NCBI RefSeq assembly: GCF_004345365.1
Contig: NZ_SLVF01000005.1
Location: forward strand, 372,001-436,000
Reading direction: 5' to 3'
Length of the DNA: 64,000 bases
Source of the DNA: Kribbella sp. VKM Ac-2568
GTDB taxonomy: Bacteria > Actinomycetota > Actinomycetes > Propionibacteriales > Kribbellaceae
Of this stretch, positions 17,835-26,631 are shown piece after piece. The notes under the pieces were generated by a model. It was given only the letters and a program-made list of their open reading frames with translations, did not search any database and was not told the DNA's origin. How positions within the stretch are numbered: position 1 is the first letter of the stretch; each line of letters starts with the position of its first letter. Position numbers and translations under genes: made by a program.

Positions 17835-17958
17835 GACTTGCCATTCCTATGACTGGAGTACGACGTCGCCGTGCGACCGGCGGGGCGGCCGACTCGGTCT
17901 GAGCCGGTCGGTCGCCCGCCGAGCGAGGCGCAACCGCGGACCTTCGGAACGCGGTCAG

Positions 17959-18185
17959 CTAGCGCAGTGATCGGAAGCTTGCGCGAAGTTCCTCGGAGAA
18001 CAGTTTCGGCTGTTCCCAGGCTGCGAAGTGGCCGCCAACGGGGAGCTTGCTGTAGCGCAGGAGTTTGGGATATGCCTTCACTGCCCAGCTCCGCGGGGCT
18101 TGGTAGATCTCGTTCGGGAACACGCTCACGGCGACAGGGAGCTTGATGCCTTTGACCGCGAAGCGGATGAAGGGTGGAACAGATC
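17959..18185 (-). pseudogene. epoxide hydrolase, C-terminal fragment
   Basis: The last 70 codons before the stop at 17959 read GIKLPVAVSVFPNEIYQAPR, then AYPKLLRYSKLPVGGHFAAW, then EQPKLFSEELRASFRSLR. They are clearly homologous to the end of the intact epoxide hydrolase just upstream at 18318-19523, including the catalytic-His GGHFAAWEQP block. The rest is absent, so it is the stump of a tandem duplicate. Confidence 0.75.
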
Positions 18186-18317
18186 CGGGACGACTAAGCG
18201 AGGCCGAGGTGACCCTCTGGACCGTGCGCGGCTCGGTCACCCACCCGGGATGAGGGTGCGGCCAAGGCGCTGGTCCGGGATCGCCCTGGCCGCCGCTGTG
18301 GGTTCGAGAACGTTGGC

Positions 18318-19523
18318 CTAGTGCAGCGATCGCAAGCCCACGCGAACCTCGTTGACGAACAGGTCTGGTTGCTCCCAGGCCGCGAAATGCCCGCCTTTGT
18401 CGACCTCGTTGTAGTGGATGAGGTTGGGGTAGGCCTGCTCTGCCCAACTCCGCGGCGCCTGATAGAGCTCGCCCGGGAAGATGCTCACCGCGACGGGGAC
18501 GGAGACCCCCTTCGGACCGAAGAAGGACGCCTTGTTTTCCCAGTAGAGACGTCCCGAAGAGATCCCTGTGTTCGTCAACCAGTAGTGGGTGATGTTGTCG
18601 AGCACGTCGTCTCGGGTAAGGCCTTCGGACTGTCCGTCGAAGACCCGGGCGATCAGTGCCAAACTGGTCGCGTCGTGGTCGAGGATCCAACCGGCCAGGC
18701 CTACCGGCGAATCCGCAATTCCGTACAGCGACTGCGGGTGGGTCGCCATCTCCAGCGCATAAAACACGTCTGTCGCCCAGAAGTCCCGCAGTTTCTCGTA
18801 GAGGCGTGTTTCGTCGGCGTCAAGACCAGCAGGCGGCGGGCTGGCCGAGAAGACCGCCGCGGATACGTCGTCCCGGACAGCACCCGGGAAGTTGGTGTGG
18901 ATGCCGACCAACCCCGGAGCTGCCTGTGCACCCATCAGATCAACGATTTGTCCGCCCCAATCGCCGCCCGTGGCGACGTAGCGGTCGTATCCCAGACGCT
19001 CCATCAGCTCCGTCCAGGCACTCGCGATGTGCACAGGATCCCAGCCGGTGGCGGTCGGTTTGCCGGAGTAGCCGTAGCCCGGCATCGACGGGATCACCAC
19101 GTGGAAGGCGTCCGATGCCTGGCCGCCGTGCGCGGTCGGGTTGGTCAGCGGCTCGATGATCTTCAGCTGCTCGACGATCGACCCCGGCCAGCCATGGCAG
19201 GCCAGCAGCGGCAGCGCGTCCTCGTGCGGCGAACGGATGTGGAGGAAGTGGACATCCAGGCCGTCGATCTCAGTCAGGAAGTGCGGATACGAGTTGATCC
19301 GCGCCTCGCACTTGCGCCAGTCGTATTCGGTCGCCCAGTACTGCGCCAGCGCCTGGACGGTCGCCAGCGGAGTGCCCTGGGACAGGTCGTCGACGGTCTC
19401 CTTCTCCGGCCAGCGAGTGGCCAGAATGCGGGCCTTCAGGTCTTCGAGATCCGCCTCGGGGGTCTCGATCCTGAACGGCCGGACCGCTGTGCCGGTCGCC
19501 GGATGTTCGGTGGTGATAGCCAT
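18318..19523 (-). CDS. epoxide hydrolase (EHN-type alpha/beta hydrolase)
   Basis: The 401-residue enzyme starts with the epoxide-hydrolase N-terminal helical domain (RPFRIETPEADLEDLKARIL, YDWRKCEARINSYPHF). The alpha/beta hydrolase core has the oxyanion block HGWPGS, the nucleophile elbow GGDWGG and the catalytic His block GGHFAAWEQP near the C-terminus. It should add water to epoxides in the cytoplasm; the substrate is unknown. It is divergent from the GH15 gene at 19753 and downstream of nothing obvious, so it has its own promoter in the 230-base gap. A close paralogue lies at 57470-58675. Confidence 0.85.
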   Translation of the reverse strand: MAITTEHPATGTAVRPFRIETPEADLEDLKARILATRWPEKETVDDLSQGTPLATVQALAQYWATEYDWRKCEARINSYPHFLTEIDGLDVHFLHIRSPHEDALPLLACHGWPGSIVEQLKIIEPLTNPTAHGGQASDAFHVVIPSMPGYGYSGKPTATGWDPVHIASAWTELMERLGYDRYVATGGDWGGQIVDLMGAQAAPGLVGIHTNFPGAVRDDVSAAVFSASPPPAGLDADETRLYEKLRDFWATDVFYALEMATHPQSLYGIADSPVGLAGWILDHDATSLALIARVFDGQSEGLTRDDVLDNITHYWLTNTGISSGRLYWENKASFFGPKGVSVPVAVSIFPGELYQAPRSWAEQAYPNLIHYNEVDKGGHFAAWEQPDLFVNEVRVGLRSLH

Positions 19524-19752
19524 GACATCTCCTCTGTCGGGGGCGGTGAGTGGGGTGATGACTCGAAGCCTCGCTCCCCCGGCCGCACCTCCGCCCCAGT
19601 ACGACTCCCTGGGTCAGCTCCCTGGGATCGGCGTGCCCCGGTACCCCGCGAGCCGATCCCGTGGTCCCGACCAGTACCTCGCCCGGGCGCGAGCGTGCGC
19701 CCCTGTCACCGACCTTGGGGACAAGAGCACGGCCCGGAGCAAGGGGACGACC

Positions 19753-21573
19753 ATGACTCGGCGCATTGAGGACTACGCCCTGATCGGGGATCTGCGGACG
19801 GCTGCGCTGGTCAGCCTCGACGGCGAGATCGACTGGCTGTGCCTGCCGCGGTTCGACTCGCCAGCTGTCTGTTCGGCGCTCCTCGGCGACGCCCGGCACG
19901 GCCGATGGAGCCTCGCCCCCACCGACCGGGCACGGTCCGTACGACGTCGCTATCGCACCGGCACTCTCGTCCTGGAAACCCGATGGACCACCCCCGACGG
20001 CACGGTCGGCGTCACTGATCTGATGGTCCCGAACTCTCCGGTGCCGATGGTGGTGCGGATCGTGGACGGCCTGGCCGGCACGGTTCGGATGCATACCCAC
20101 CTCGCGCCACGGATGGGCTACGGCAAATACAGCCCAACCTTGTACGCCGCCGACGGACACCTGGTCGCGAACTCCGGCGATGACGAGCTATGGCTCGAGA
20201 CTGACCTCGATCTGAATCAGGATGACGCTTCCTGGAGCGGCGACTTCATCGTCTCAGCGGGCCAGCGGATCGCGTTCAGCTTGAGCTACGCCGCTGGCGA
20301 TAGCCCTCGGGAGCCGACCCCGACCGTCGACGCCGCGCTGGCTGAGACCGTCGCGTTCTGGACCGAATGGACGGGTCGGTCGACTTACACAGGACCCTGG
20401 GAGGCGGAGGTCACGCAGTCGCTGATCATGCTCAAGGCGCTCACGTACGCGCCAACCGGCAGCATCCTGGCCGCCGCGACCACGTCACTGCCCGAGCAAC
20501 TCGGCGGGTCCCGCAACTGGGACTACCGGTACTCGTGGCTGCGCGATGCCACCTTTACCCTGCGCGCCTTCCTCGCCACCGGCTACCTCGAAGAAGCCGC
20601 GGCCTGGCGCGACTGGCTGATCCGCACGGTCATCGACGATCCCTGCGACCCGCAGATCATGTACGCCGTCGACGGCACCGCCGAGCTCCCCGAACAGACA
20701 CTCGACTGGCTCCCCGGTCACGCCCACTCCGCACCGGTCCGGGTAGGCAACGCGGCAGCAACCCAACAACAGAACGACGTCTGGGGCGAAGTCCTCGACA
20801 CTCTCTTCGCGGCCCGCACCGCCGGCCTACCGGACGCAGCCGGGCAGGAGAAGCTCGAACGCGCCCTGCTCGACAACATCGAAACCCACTGGCGAGACCC
20901 GGACCACGGGCTCTGGGAGGTCAGAGGTCCCCGGCGCCACTTCGTTCACTCCAAGCTCCTGGCCTGGGTCGGTGTCGACCGAGCTGTCCGGACCCTCGAG
21001 CAGTACGGGTGGTCTGCCCGTCTCGATCGACTCAGGAGATTGCGTCGCACCATCGCCCGAGAGATCACCGAGCGCGGCTACCATCCACGTCGCAACGCCT
21101 TCACCCAGTCCTACGGATCCTCACGACTCGACGCTGCCGTCCTGCTGATGCCTCGCTACGGCTTCCTGCGGTGGAACGACGAGCGCATGATCGCCACGGT
21201 CGACGCGATCCAGCAGGACCTAACCGATCACGGCCTCGTCCTGCGGTATGCCGTTGCCGACGGCAGCCCCAATGTGGATGGCGTTCCTGGTAGCGAGGGC
21301 ACTTTCCTGGCCACCTCGTTCTGGCTCGCAGACGCGCTCCACAGCATCGGCCGCACCGGCGAGGCGATCGACCTGTTCGAACGCCTCCTCTCCCTTCGCA
21401 ACGACGTCGGCCTCCTCAGCGAGGAGTACGACCCGGCCACCGGGCGGCACCTCGGCAACACCCCGCAGGCCTTCAGCCATGCAGGCCTGATCACCACCGC
21501 CCTTACCCTCACCGCGGCCGATGCTTCGACCGACGGGTGGGCCGGGGTTTGCGGAGCCGTGGTGGGTTGGTGA
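19753..21573 (+). CDS. GH15 family glycoside hydrolase (glucoamylase/trehalase-like)
   Basis: The ATG at 19753 gives 606 residues starting RRIEDYALIGDLRTAALVSL, the standard opening of cytoplasmic GH15 proteins in actinobacteria. A beta-sandwich domain (to about residue 220) precedes an (alpha/alpha)6 barrel with GGSRNWDYRYSWLRDATFTL and the C-terminal block NDVGLLSEEYDPATGRHLGN. Members act as glucoamylases, glucodextranases or trehalases, and the substrate cannot be fixed here. The last 20 codons (DASTDGWAGVCGAVVGW) are unlike the paralogue at 53882-55693 and may be read-through into formerly non-coding DNA. It is divergent from the epoxide hydrolase. Confidence 0.85.
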   Translation: MTRRIEDYALIGDLRTAALVSLDGEIDWLCLPRFDSPAVCSALLGDARHGRWSLAPTDRARSVRRRYRTGTLVLETRWTTPDGTVGVTDLMVPNSPVPMVVRIVDGLAGTVRMHTHLAPRMGYGKYSPTLYAADGHLVANSGDDELWLETDLDLNQDDASWSGDFIVSAGQRIAFSLSYAAGDSPREPTPTVDAALAETVAFWTEWTGRSTYTGPWEAEVTQSLIMLKALTYAPTGSILAAATTSLPEQLGGSRNWDYRYSWLRDATFTLRAFLATGYLEEAAAWRDWLIRTVIDDPCDPQIMYAVDGTAELPEQTLDWLPGHAHSAPVRVGNAAATQQQNDVWGEVLDTLFAARTAGLPDAAGQEKLERALLDNIETHWRDPDHGLWEVRGPRRHFVHSKLLAWVGVDRAVRTLEQYGWSARLDRLRRLRRTIAREITERGYHPRRNAFTQSYGSSRLDAAVLLMPRYGFLRWNDERMIATVDAIQQDLTDHGLVLRYAVADGSPNVDGVPGSEGTFLATSFWLADALHSIGRTGEAIDLFERLLSLRNDVGLLSEEYDPATGRHLGNTPQAFSHAGLITTALTLTAADASTDGWAGVCGAVVGW

Positions 21574-21721
21574 TGACACGAAGTCTGGTCGTCACGAGTG
21601 CACGGCGCGCCCGTTGGAACCCCGAGTCGGCTCCCTGGGTGGCACTCTGGGTTGGCTGCTCACGGTCGCCGTTGCGTCGTCACGTGAAGCGTCCGCGCGG
21701 TGCGCCCGCGTGCCGGGACAG

Positions 21722-21741
21722 GTTTCACCAGCAGGTGAAAC
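21722..21741 (+). terminator. perfect hairpin downstream of the GH15 gene
   Basis: GTTTCACC and GGTGAAAC form an 8-base stem with an AGCA loop, about 150 bases after the GH15 stop. There is no T-run, as is common for terminators in high-GC actinobacteria. It could equally be part of an insertion-sequence end, since an IS30 fragment lies next to it. Confidence 0.4.
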
Positions 21742-21806
21742 TGACCCCCAGGCGGCAGCGGGTTCCAGGGCGACTTCGAGCTGGGTCGCAACACATTTCG
21801 GTCAGG

Positions 21807-22105
21807 CTAAGGCTTGCTCCGTTGAAGAATCTGAGCTGGCGTTGCCCACTGCAACGGCTTGCCAGGTCGATTGTTCAGCGGCCGCTCGACGTGGCGCAGG
21901 TCCAAGGGAGCTGCTCGAGGGCGCTGCCCGTAGGGAGGTACTGGCGCAGCAGGTCGTCGGAGTTCTCGTTGGTCGGGCGCTGCCACGGTTTGCCAGCATG
22001 GACGAATAACACACCGTCGCGGAAGAGTGGCGTGGTCCGGACGTGGCCGGGCATCTCCGAGCCCTGGTCCGAGGTCAGCGTGAAGCGGAACGGCCGACCG
22101 AGACA
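21807..22105 (-). mobile_element. IS30-family transposase, C-terminal fragment
   Basis: The minus strand reads LTSDQGSEMPGHVRTTPLFR, then AGKPWQRPTNENSDDLLRQY, then LPTGSALEQL. After a frameshift it continues as LNNRPGKPLQWATPAQIL and a stop. These are the DDE-domain end blocks of IS30-type transposases (the NENxxxLLRQYLP and LNxRPRKxLxWxTP motifs). The N-terminal half is missing. Confidence 0.7.
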
Positions 22106-22250
22106 TCCGCAGGACGACCAACGTCGTCGGGACCGTCCTGACCAGAATTCGATTATCCGGATCCGCGGCGCGGTGCTGCCGAGCACACGAAGAATAGACC
22201 TCTGGCCGCCACTACCTCGGCTGCAAGCTCCTCGCCAACGACGGCCACGG

Positions 22251-25200
22251 CTACGCGCTCGCGAAGGGGAGCTTGCCCTCGGACAGGGCCATACGAAGCT
22301 GCTTGCGAGAGCTGATACTGAGCTTGCTGAACACGTTGCGCAGGTGCCACTCGACCGTGCGGCAACTGATGAAGAGCTGCGCTCCGATCTCCGGATTCGA
22401 CAGGCCATTCCGCACGAGACGGGTTATCTGCTCCTCCTGCGGAGTTAGCTGGCCCCGCGTCTCGACGCCGCGCTTGGGCACCTTCTCACCTGTTGCGATC
22501 AGTTCACGGCGTGCGCGCTCTGCGAACGCCTCCATGCCGATCATGGCGAACATGTTGTAGGCCCTATGTAGCTGCTCACGTGCGTCGACGCGCCGACCTT
22601 CCCGGCGGAGCCACTCCCCGTAGAGCAGACATGCGCGAGCGAGATCAACGCGGATGAGCGTGCGGTCGAGCCGTTCGATAGCCTCGCGATAGAGAGGTTC
22701 CGCTGCATCCGTGTCGCTCACCAGCGCGCGTGATCGGGCTTCGACGCCCAGCGCCCAGTCCGTTCCGCTCGCGCCAGTCGTCTCGGACAGCCGCTCGACT
22801 ACGTCAGTCGCCAGCTCGGTCGCCCCGCTCCGTACGGCCGCCTCGATCAGCTCGATCGAGACCCAGCCTGGCGGGACAAATGCCCGTGGGTACTTCACCA
22901 CCTCCCAGGCCGCCGCCAGCGCATCCTCGTACCGGCACAGCGAGTTGAAGAGTAGCGCACTCGCCCAGTGGATGAGGGTCACGCCGATTCCCTCGCCACG
23001 GGCCACAGCCTCGCTCATGGTGGCATCGATCAGCGTATGGACGTCATCCTCGCGACCCTGCCAGGCAGCGAGTCCAATCGCGCCGTAGGGCACGAGATTG
23101 CCCCCGGTAGCCTCCGTGACCGACTGTGCCTCCCGCACCAGCGACGAAGCCTCCGCGAGCTTGCCTGCGAACAGATGAACGTAGATGCGAGAGGTGAGCG
23201 CGGCGGGCAGCTCGCTGATTGCGCCAGCCTCGCGGGCAATCTCTACGCGGCGGGCGGAGAAGCTATCCCAGCGCCCGTCGTCCCACAGATCCACGGCAGT
23301 GGCGGACGTCAACCAGAGCAGGCGCAGCCCTTCCTGGATGGAGCAGTCCTCATCGCAAAACGCTTGTATGGCGCGTTTCGAGAGATTCACCGCGGCCACG
23401 TCCCCGTCTATCAGCCGCGCGGCCAGGGCATCCAAGAGCAGGTCTCCCTTATGCGCCCGGGGCGGCGTTGGCGCCGCGCGAGCTGCCTGTGCGACCTCAA
23501 ACAGGCTCGGGCCGTTCGCCAGGTGCCCGGCACACATCGCAGCCTTGAGTGCATCCAGATAGGCCTCTCGGGCGAGCCCAACATCGTGCCGCTCGAGCGT
23601 GCGTGCCGCAGTCAGCAGCAGTGGAGAGGCCTCACTACAACGGCCTTGGGCAAACGCAATGTGCGCACGCGTGAGATCGACCCTCGCGTACAGGAGTTCA
23701 TCGAGCGGTCCAGCCTCCGCGGTAGCAAGCATCGAGATCGCCTGTCCGAACCCTGCTGCCTGCAGTTTGGCCTGTGCGGCCTTGAGCGCACGCTGCGCTC
23801 GGCGGGCAGGATCCGGTGTCAATTCGGTCGCCTTTCCTAGGAATGCGGCAGCCGCCGCGACGCCGCCATGAGCCGCAGCCAAGCCGGCCGAGCGCTCCAG
23901 TTCTGCGGCGACGTCTTCGTCCGGTGCATCCGCCGCGTGCGCCCGGTGCCATGCTCGGTGGTCGGCGTCGGTAGCTAGGTCTGTCACCTCGGCCAGCACC
24001 CGATGCGCCTCCCGGCGGTCGGGCACAGACGCGCCGCGGTAGACCGCCGAGCGCAACAAAGGATGACTGAACTGGACGTGGACGCCGATATCGACCAATC
24101 CCGCAGCCTGCGCCGGCACAGCCGCATCAGGTCCAAGCCCGAGCCGCCCCGCCGCACGCCACAACAAGCTCACGTCGCCGCGTGATTCCGTCGCAGCGAG
24201 TAGCAAGAGGCGTCGAGATTCTACGGGAAGCAACGCAAGCCTTCGCAAGAAAGTCTGCTCGATTCGGTTCACCGACGGCATGACGTCGGGAAGCGCAAAC
24301 CCGCCCGCTAGATCCGCCGGCGTCACACGATATGCCAACTTGAGCAGAGTGAGCGGGATGCCGCGTGACTCGCAAACGATGCGGTCACGCACCCGGTCGT
24401 CCAGCCGTCCGGCAAGGACCGACTCCAGTAGCGCCCCAGCATCCCCCGCATTCAGGCCGCTGATCGCCAGCTCCGGAAAGCCCGAGAACTCCCGCAACTC
24501 CCAGGACTCGGGCACCGCAAAGACCAAACCGATCGAATTCATCAGCAGGCGGCGCGAAACGAACGCGAGAGCCAGCGCTGACGCAGTGTCCAACCACTGT
24601 GCATCGTCGACCACACAGACGAGCGGACGCTCCCTAGCGATCTCAGACAGCAGACCGAGTACGGCCAGACCGACGACAAAGGGATCGGGTGCCGGTCCCG
24701 TGCGCAGGCCGAACGCCGTCGCGAGTGCATCGCGCTGCGGGGCGGGCAGGCGCTCCCGGAGATCAAGCACCGGGCCGCAAATCTGATGCAGACCTGCATA
24801 TGCAAGCGTCATCTCGGACTCGACGCCCGCCGCTCGCGCGACGCGACATCCCGATGCCATTCCCGCCAGGTACTCCAACAGCGCCGACTTGCCGACTCCG
24901 GACTCGCCACGCAAGATCAGCACCCCGCTCCGACCCGCCCGCACACTCTCCAGCAGTTGGTCGACGGTCCGGCACTCGCGGCGGCGACCCAGGAGAGCTG
25001 GCGCACGATGACCATTCGAAATGGCGTCCGCCGGACCCGCTGCCCGGGTATCACCACGGCTCGATGTGTGCGCCGGGAGCGGGTACTGAATCAGCGTATT
25101 GCTGCGGACAAGATGTCCACGGAATTGGGCAAACACATTCTGCTCGGGCGGCGCCACTAGCTCGGAATTCTGTGGCGCTGCTTCGACGGAACGACAGCTG

Positions 25201-25322
25201 GCTATTTGCTTGTCATTCGCACGACGCGCGCGCTCCGCGTTGTCACCCTCATGTGCAGGCATCTCGGCAGCACCTGGCGCTTTCTCGATCATACATGCTG
25301 GGATCGGCTTGACCTGACCCAT
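22251..25322 (-). CDS. large ATP-binding LuxR-family regulator (LAL)
   Basis: The open frame codes for up to 1023 residues. After a variable N-terminus the conserved opening ALLGRRRECRTVDQLLESV appears near residue 110, then a Walker A (GESGVGKS) and a Walker B-like block (LVCVVDDAQWLD). A long helical TPR-like region follows, ending in a LuxR HTH (LTPQEEQITRLVRNGLSNPE, AQLFISCRTVEWHLRNVFSK). LAL proteins activate metabolic genes when bound to ATP and an inducer. The true start is uncertain; the first 90-100 residues lack family features, and an internal start is possible. It is close to, and on the same strand as, the two response regulators. Three relatives occur in this window. Confidence 0.82.
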   Translation of the reverse strand: MGQVKPIPACMIEKAPGAAEMPAHEGDNAERARRANDKQIASCRSVEAAPQNSELVAPPEQNVFAQFRGHLVRSNTLIQYPLPAHTSSRGDTRAAGPADAISNGHRAPALLGRRRECRTVDQLLESVRAGRSGVLILRGESGVGKSALLEYLAGMASGCRVARAAGVESEMTLAYAGLHQICGPVLDLRERLPAPQRDALATAFGLRTGPAPDPFVVGLAVLGLLSEIARERPLVCVVDDAQWLDTASALALAFVSRRLLMNSIGLVFAVPESWELREFSGFPELAISGLNAGDAGALLESVLAGRLDDRVRDRIVCESRGIPLTLLKLAYRVTPADLAGGFALPDVMPSVNRIEQTFLRRLALLPVESRRLLLLAATESRGDVSLLWRAAGRLGLGPDAAVPAQAAGLVDIGVHVQFSHPLLRSAVYRGASVPDRREAHRVLAEVTDLATDADHRAWHRAHAADAPDEDVAAELERSAGLAAAHGGVAAAAAFLGKATELTPDPARRAQRALKAAQAKLQAAGFGQAISMLATAEAGPLDELLYARVDLTRAHIAFAQGRCSEASPLLLTAARTLERHDVGLAREAYLDALKAAMCAGHLANGPSLFEVAQAARAAPTPPRAHKGDLLLDALAARLIDGDVAAVNLSKRAIQAFCDEDCSIQEGLRLLWLTSATAVDLWDDGRWDSFSARRVEIAREAGAISELPAALTSRIYVHLFAGKLAEASSLVREAQSVTEATGGNLVPYGAIGLAAWQGREDDVHTLIDATMSEAVARGEGIGVTLIHWASALLFNSLCRYEDALAAAWEVVKYPRAFVPPGWVSIELIEAAVRSGATELATDVVERLSETTGASGTDWALGVEARSRALVSDTDAAEPLYREAIERLDRTLIRVDLARACLLYGEWLRREGRRVDAREQLHRAYNMFAMIGMEAFAERARRELIATGEKVPKRGVETRGQLTPQEEQITRLVRNGLSNPEIGAQLFISCRTVEWHLRNVFSKLSISSRKQLRMALSEGKLPFASA

Positions 25323-25387
25323 AAATCGAGAGTACGCGTCTGCATGAGCACGTCTATTGGACGATGGTGTTGGGCGACACCTTGGTA

Positions 25388-26059
25388 TCAGTCGTGCGCG
25401 ACGAGCGGCACGTCGAGCGCAGTGGCAACCCTCACCAGATCGGCGAGTGAATCAACCCGCATCTTGCGCATAACCTGGCCTCGATGGGCCTTCACTGTGA
25501 TCTCACTGATACCGAGCTCTGCTCCGATCTGCTTATTCAACAGGCCGGAAACGACCAACTCCATGATTTCCCGTTGGCGTGGTGTCAGTGATTCGTGACG
25601 ATGCCTGATTTCACGCAGTTCGACAACTTGGGCCAAGTGGGCGCGGCTGCGATCAATAGCTTGCGTGATGGCCTGCCGTAACACTTCATCGGCGAGCGGC
25701 TTTGTTAAGAATTCGGCTGCACCGGCCTTCATTGCCCGCACCGTCGTCGGCACGTCTCCATAACCTGTGATGAAGATGATTGGCATATCTGGTCGATCAG
25801 TAATGCGTTTCTGGAGATCGAGACCGTTGAGGTTGGGAAGTGTCACATCGAGCACCAGGCAGCTCGGACCATCGATGCGCGAACGCGCCAGAAAGTCCTC
25901 CGCCGACGCGAAGGTCTCTGGATGCCAGCCGGCCGAGCGAATCAGCAGCTCCACCGATTCCCGTACTGACACATCGTCGTCTACAACGAACACAACAGGG
26001 GTCACACGCGCGGTCATTGCCGTTCTTGATTCGGTACCTGCTCCGCCCGGTGAGCTCAT
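25388..26059 (-). CDS. FixJ-type response regulator (receiver plus LuxR HTH)
   Basis: The ATG at 26059 overlaps the stop of the upstream response regulator by four bases (ATGA), giving 223 residues. Residues 18-135 are a receiver domain (VVFVVDDDVSVRESVELLIR; phospho-acceptor in LVLDVTLPNLNG; K in FLTKPL). Residues 155-215 are a LuxR/FixJ HTH (LTPRQREIMELVVSGLLNKQ, IGAELGISEITVKAHRGQVM). FixJ-type regulators are widespread in proteobacteria, where this exact HTH wording is common. Its kinase is probably either the lost one upstream (26470-26612) or the large sensor at 28378. Confidence 0.85.
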   Translation of the reverse strand: MSSPGGAGTESRTAMTARVTPVVFVVDDDVSVRESVELLIRSAGWHPETFASAEDFLARSRIDGPSCLVLDVTLPNLNGLDLQKRITDRPDMPIIFITGYGDVPTTVRAMKAGAAEFLTKPLADEVLRQAITQAIDRSRAHLAQVVELREIRHRHESLTPRQREIMELVVSGLLNKQIGAELGISEITVKAHRGQVMRKMRVDSLADLVRVATALDVPLVAHD

Positions 26060-26457
26060 GTCGCACCTTCCGGCCCAAAATGCGGCCGGCGGAGTGCGGC
26101 TCCCACCGCCTCCAGCAGGGCTGCCTCGCTGAACGGCTTGAACAGGCACTCCACTGCCCCCCGCGCGAGCAGGCGCGGACGCAGGTTCCTGTCTCCGCTG
26201 GCAGTGATGAACACAATTGGAATCGTCTGCCGCAACCTTGTCAGCTCCTGTTGGACTTCGGGGCCCGACATTCCAGGCATCGCGACGTCTAGGAGAAGAC
26301 AGCTCGTTTCGCTGACGAGGTCCGACCCGAGAAACTCCTCGGCGGACGAAAACGCCTCGGTGGCAAAGCCACATTGGCGCAACAGATCCGGCAGAGACTC
26401 GCGCACCGACTCATCGTCATCGACGATCGAAACCAGTGCTTGGCTGATGTTCATCAT
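26056..26457 (-). CDS. single-domain response regulator
   Basis: The product from the ATG at 26457 (or 26454) is 133 residues long and consists only of a receiver domain. It has acidic residues in ALVSIVDDDESVRESLPDLL, the phospho-acceptor Asp in LLLDVAMPGMSG, Thr in VFITASGD and Lys in CLFKPFSE. It lacks an output domain, so it probably relays or buffers phosphate. It is coupled to the FixJ-type gene by an ATGA overlap. Directly upstream is the stump of a histidine kinase, so the original order was kinase, receiver, FixJ-type regulator. Confidence 0.8.
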   Translation of the reverse strand: MMNISQALVSIVDDDESVRESLPDLLRQCGFATEAFSSAEEFLGSDLVSETSCLLLDVAMPGMSGPEVQQELTRLRQTIPIVFITASGDRNLRPRLLARGAVECLFKPFSEAALLEAVGAALRRPHFGPEGAT

Positions 26458-26469
26458 GGGCGCCCTATC

Positions 26470-26612
26470 ATCATGCCACGTCCGTAACGCTGTCTGGATC
26501 GCTGGAGATGGAGAACGAGAGGTGGCGCCTGGGCCATGTTCAGCTCCGCCCAGAGACGGCCACGATGTCTCTCGATGATGGAGCGGCTGTCCGCCAGCCC
26601 GATACACACGCC
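26470..26612 (-). pseudogene. sensor histidine kinase, last ~45 codons
   Basis: The minus strand reads GVCIGLADSRSIIERHRGRL, then WAELNMAQAPPLVLHLQ, just before the response-regulator genes. This corresponds to the end of a HATPase_c domain (compare GMGIGLSISRTIIESHQGRL in the large kinase at 28378). The rest of the kinase is missing, so the two response regulators appear to be orphaned. Confidence 0.5.
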
Positions 26613-26631
26613 GTTGAGAACGGCGCCTCAT

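Noticed and set aside
18321..19769. 482-codon plus-strand open frame through the epoxide hydrolase gene
   Set aside because: Antisense of a clear enzyme gene; the GH15 gene starts only at 19753.
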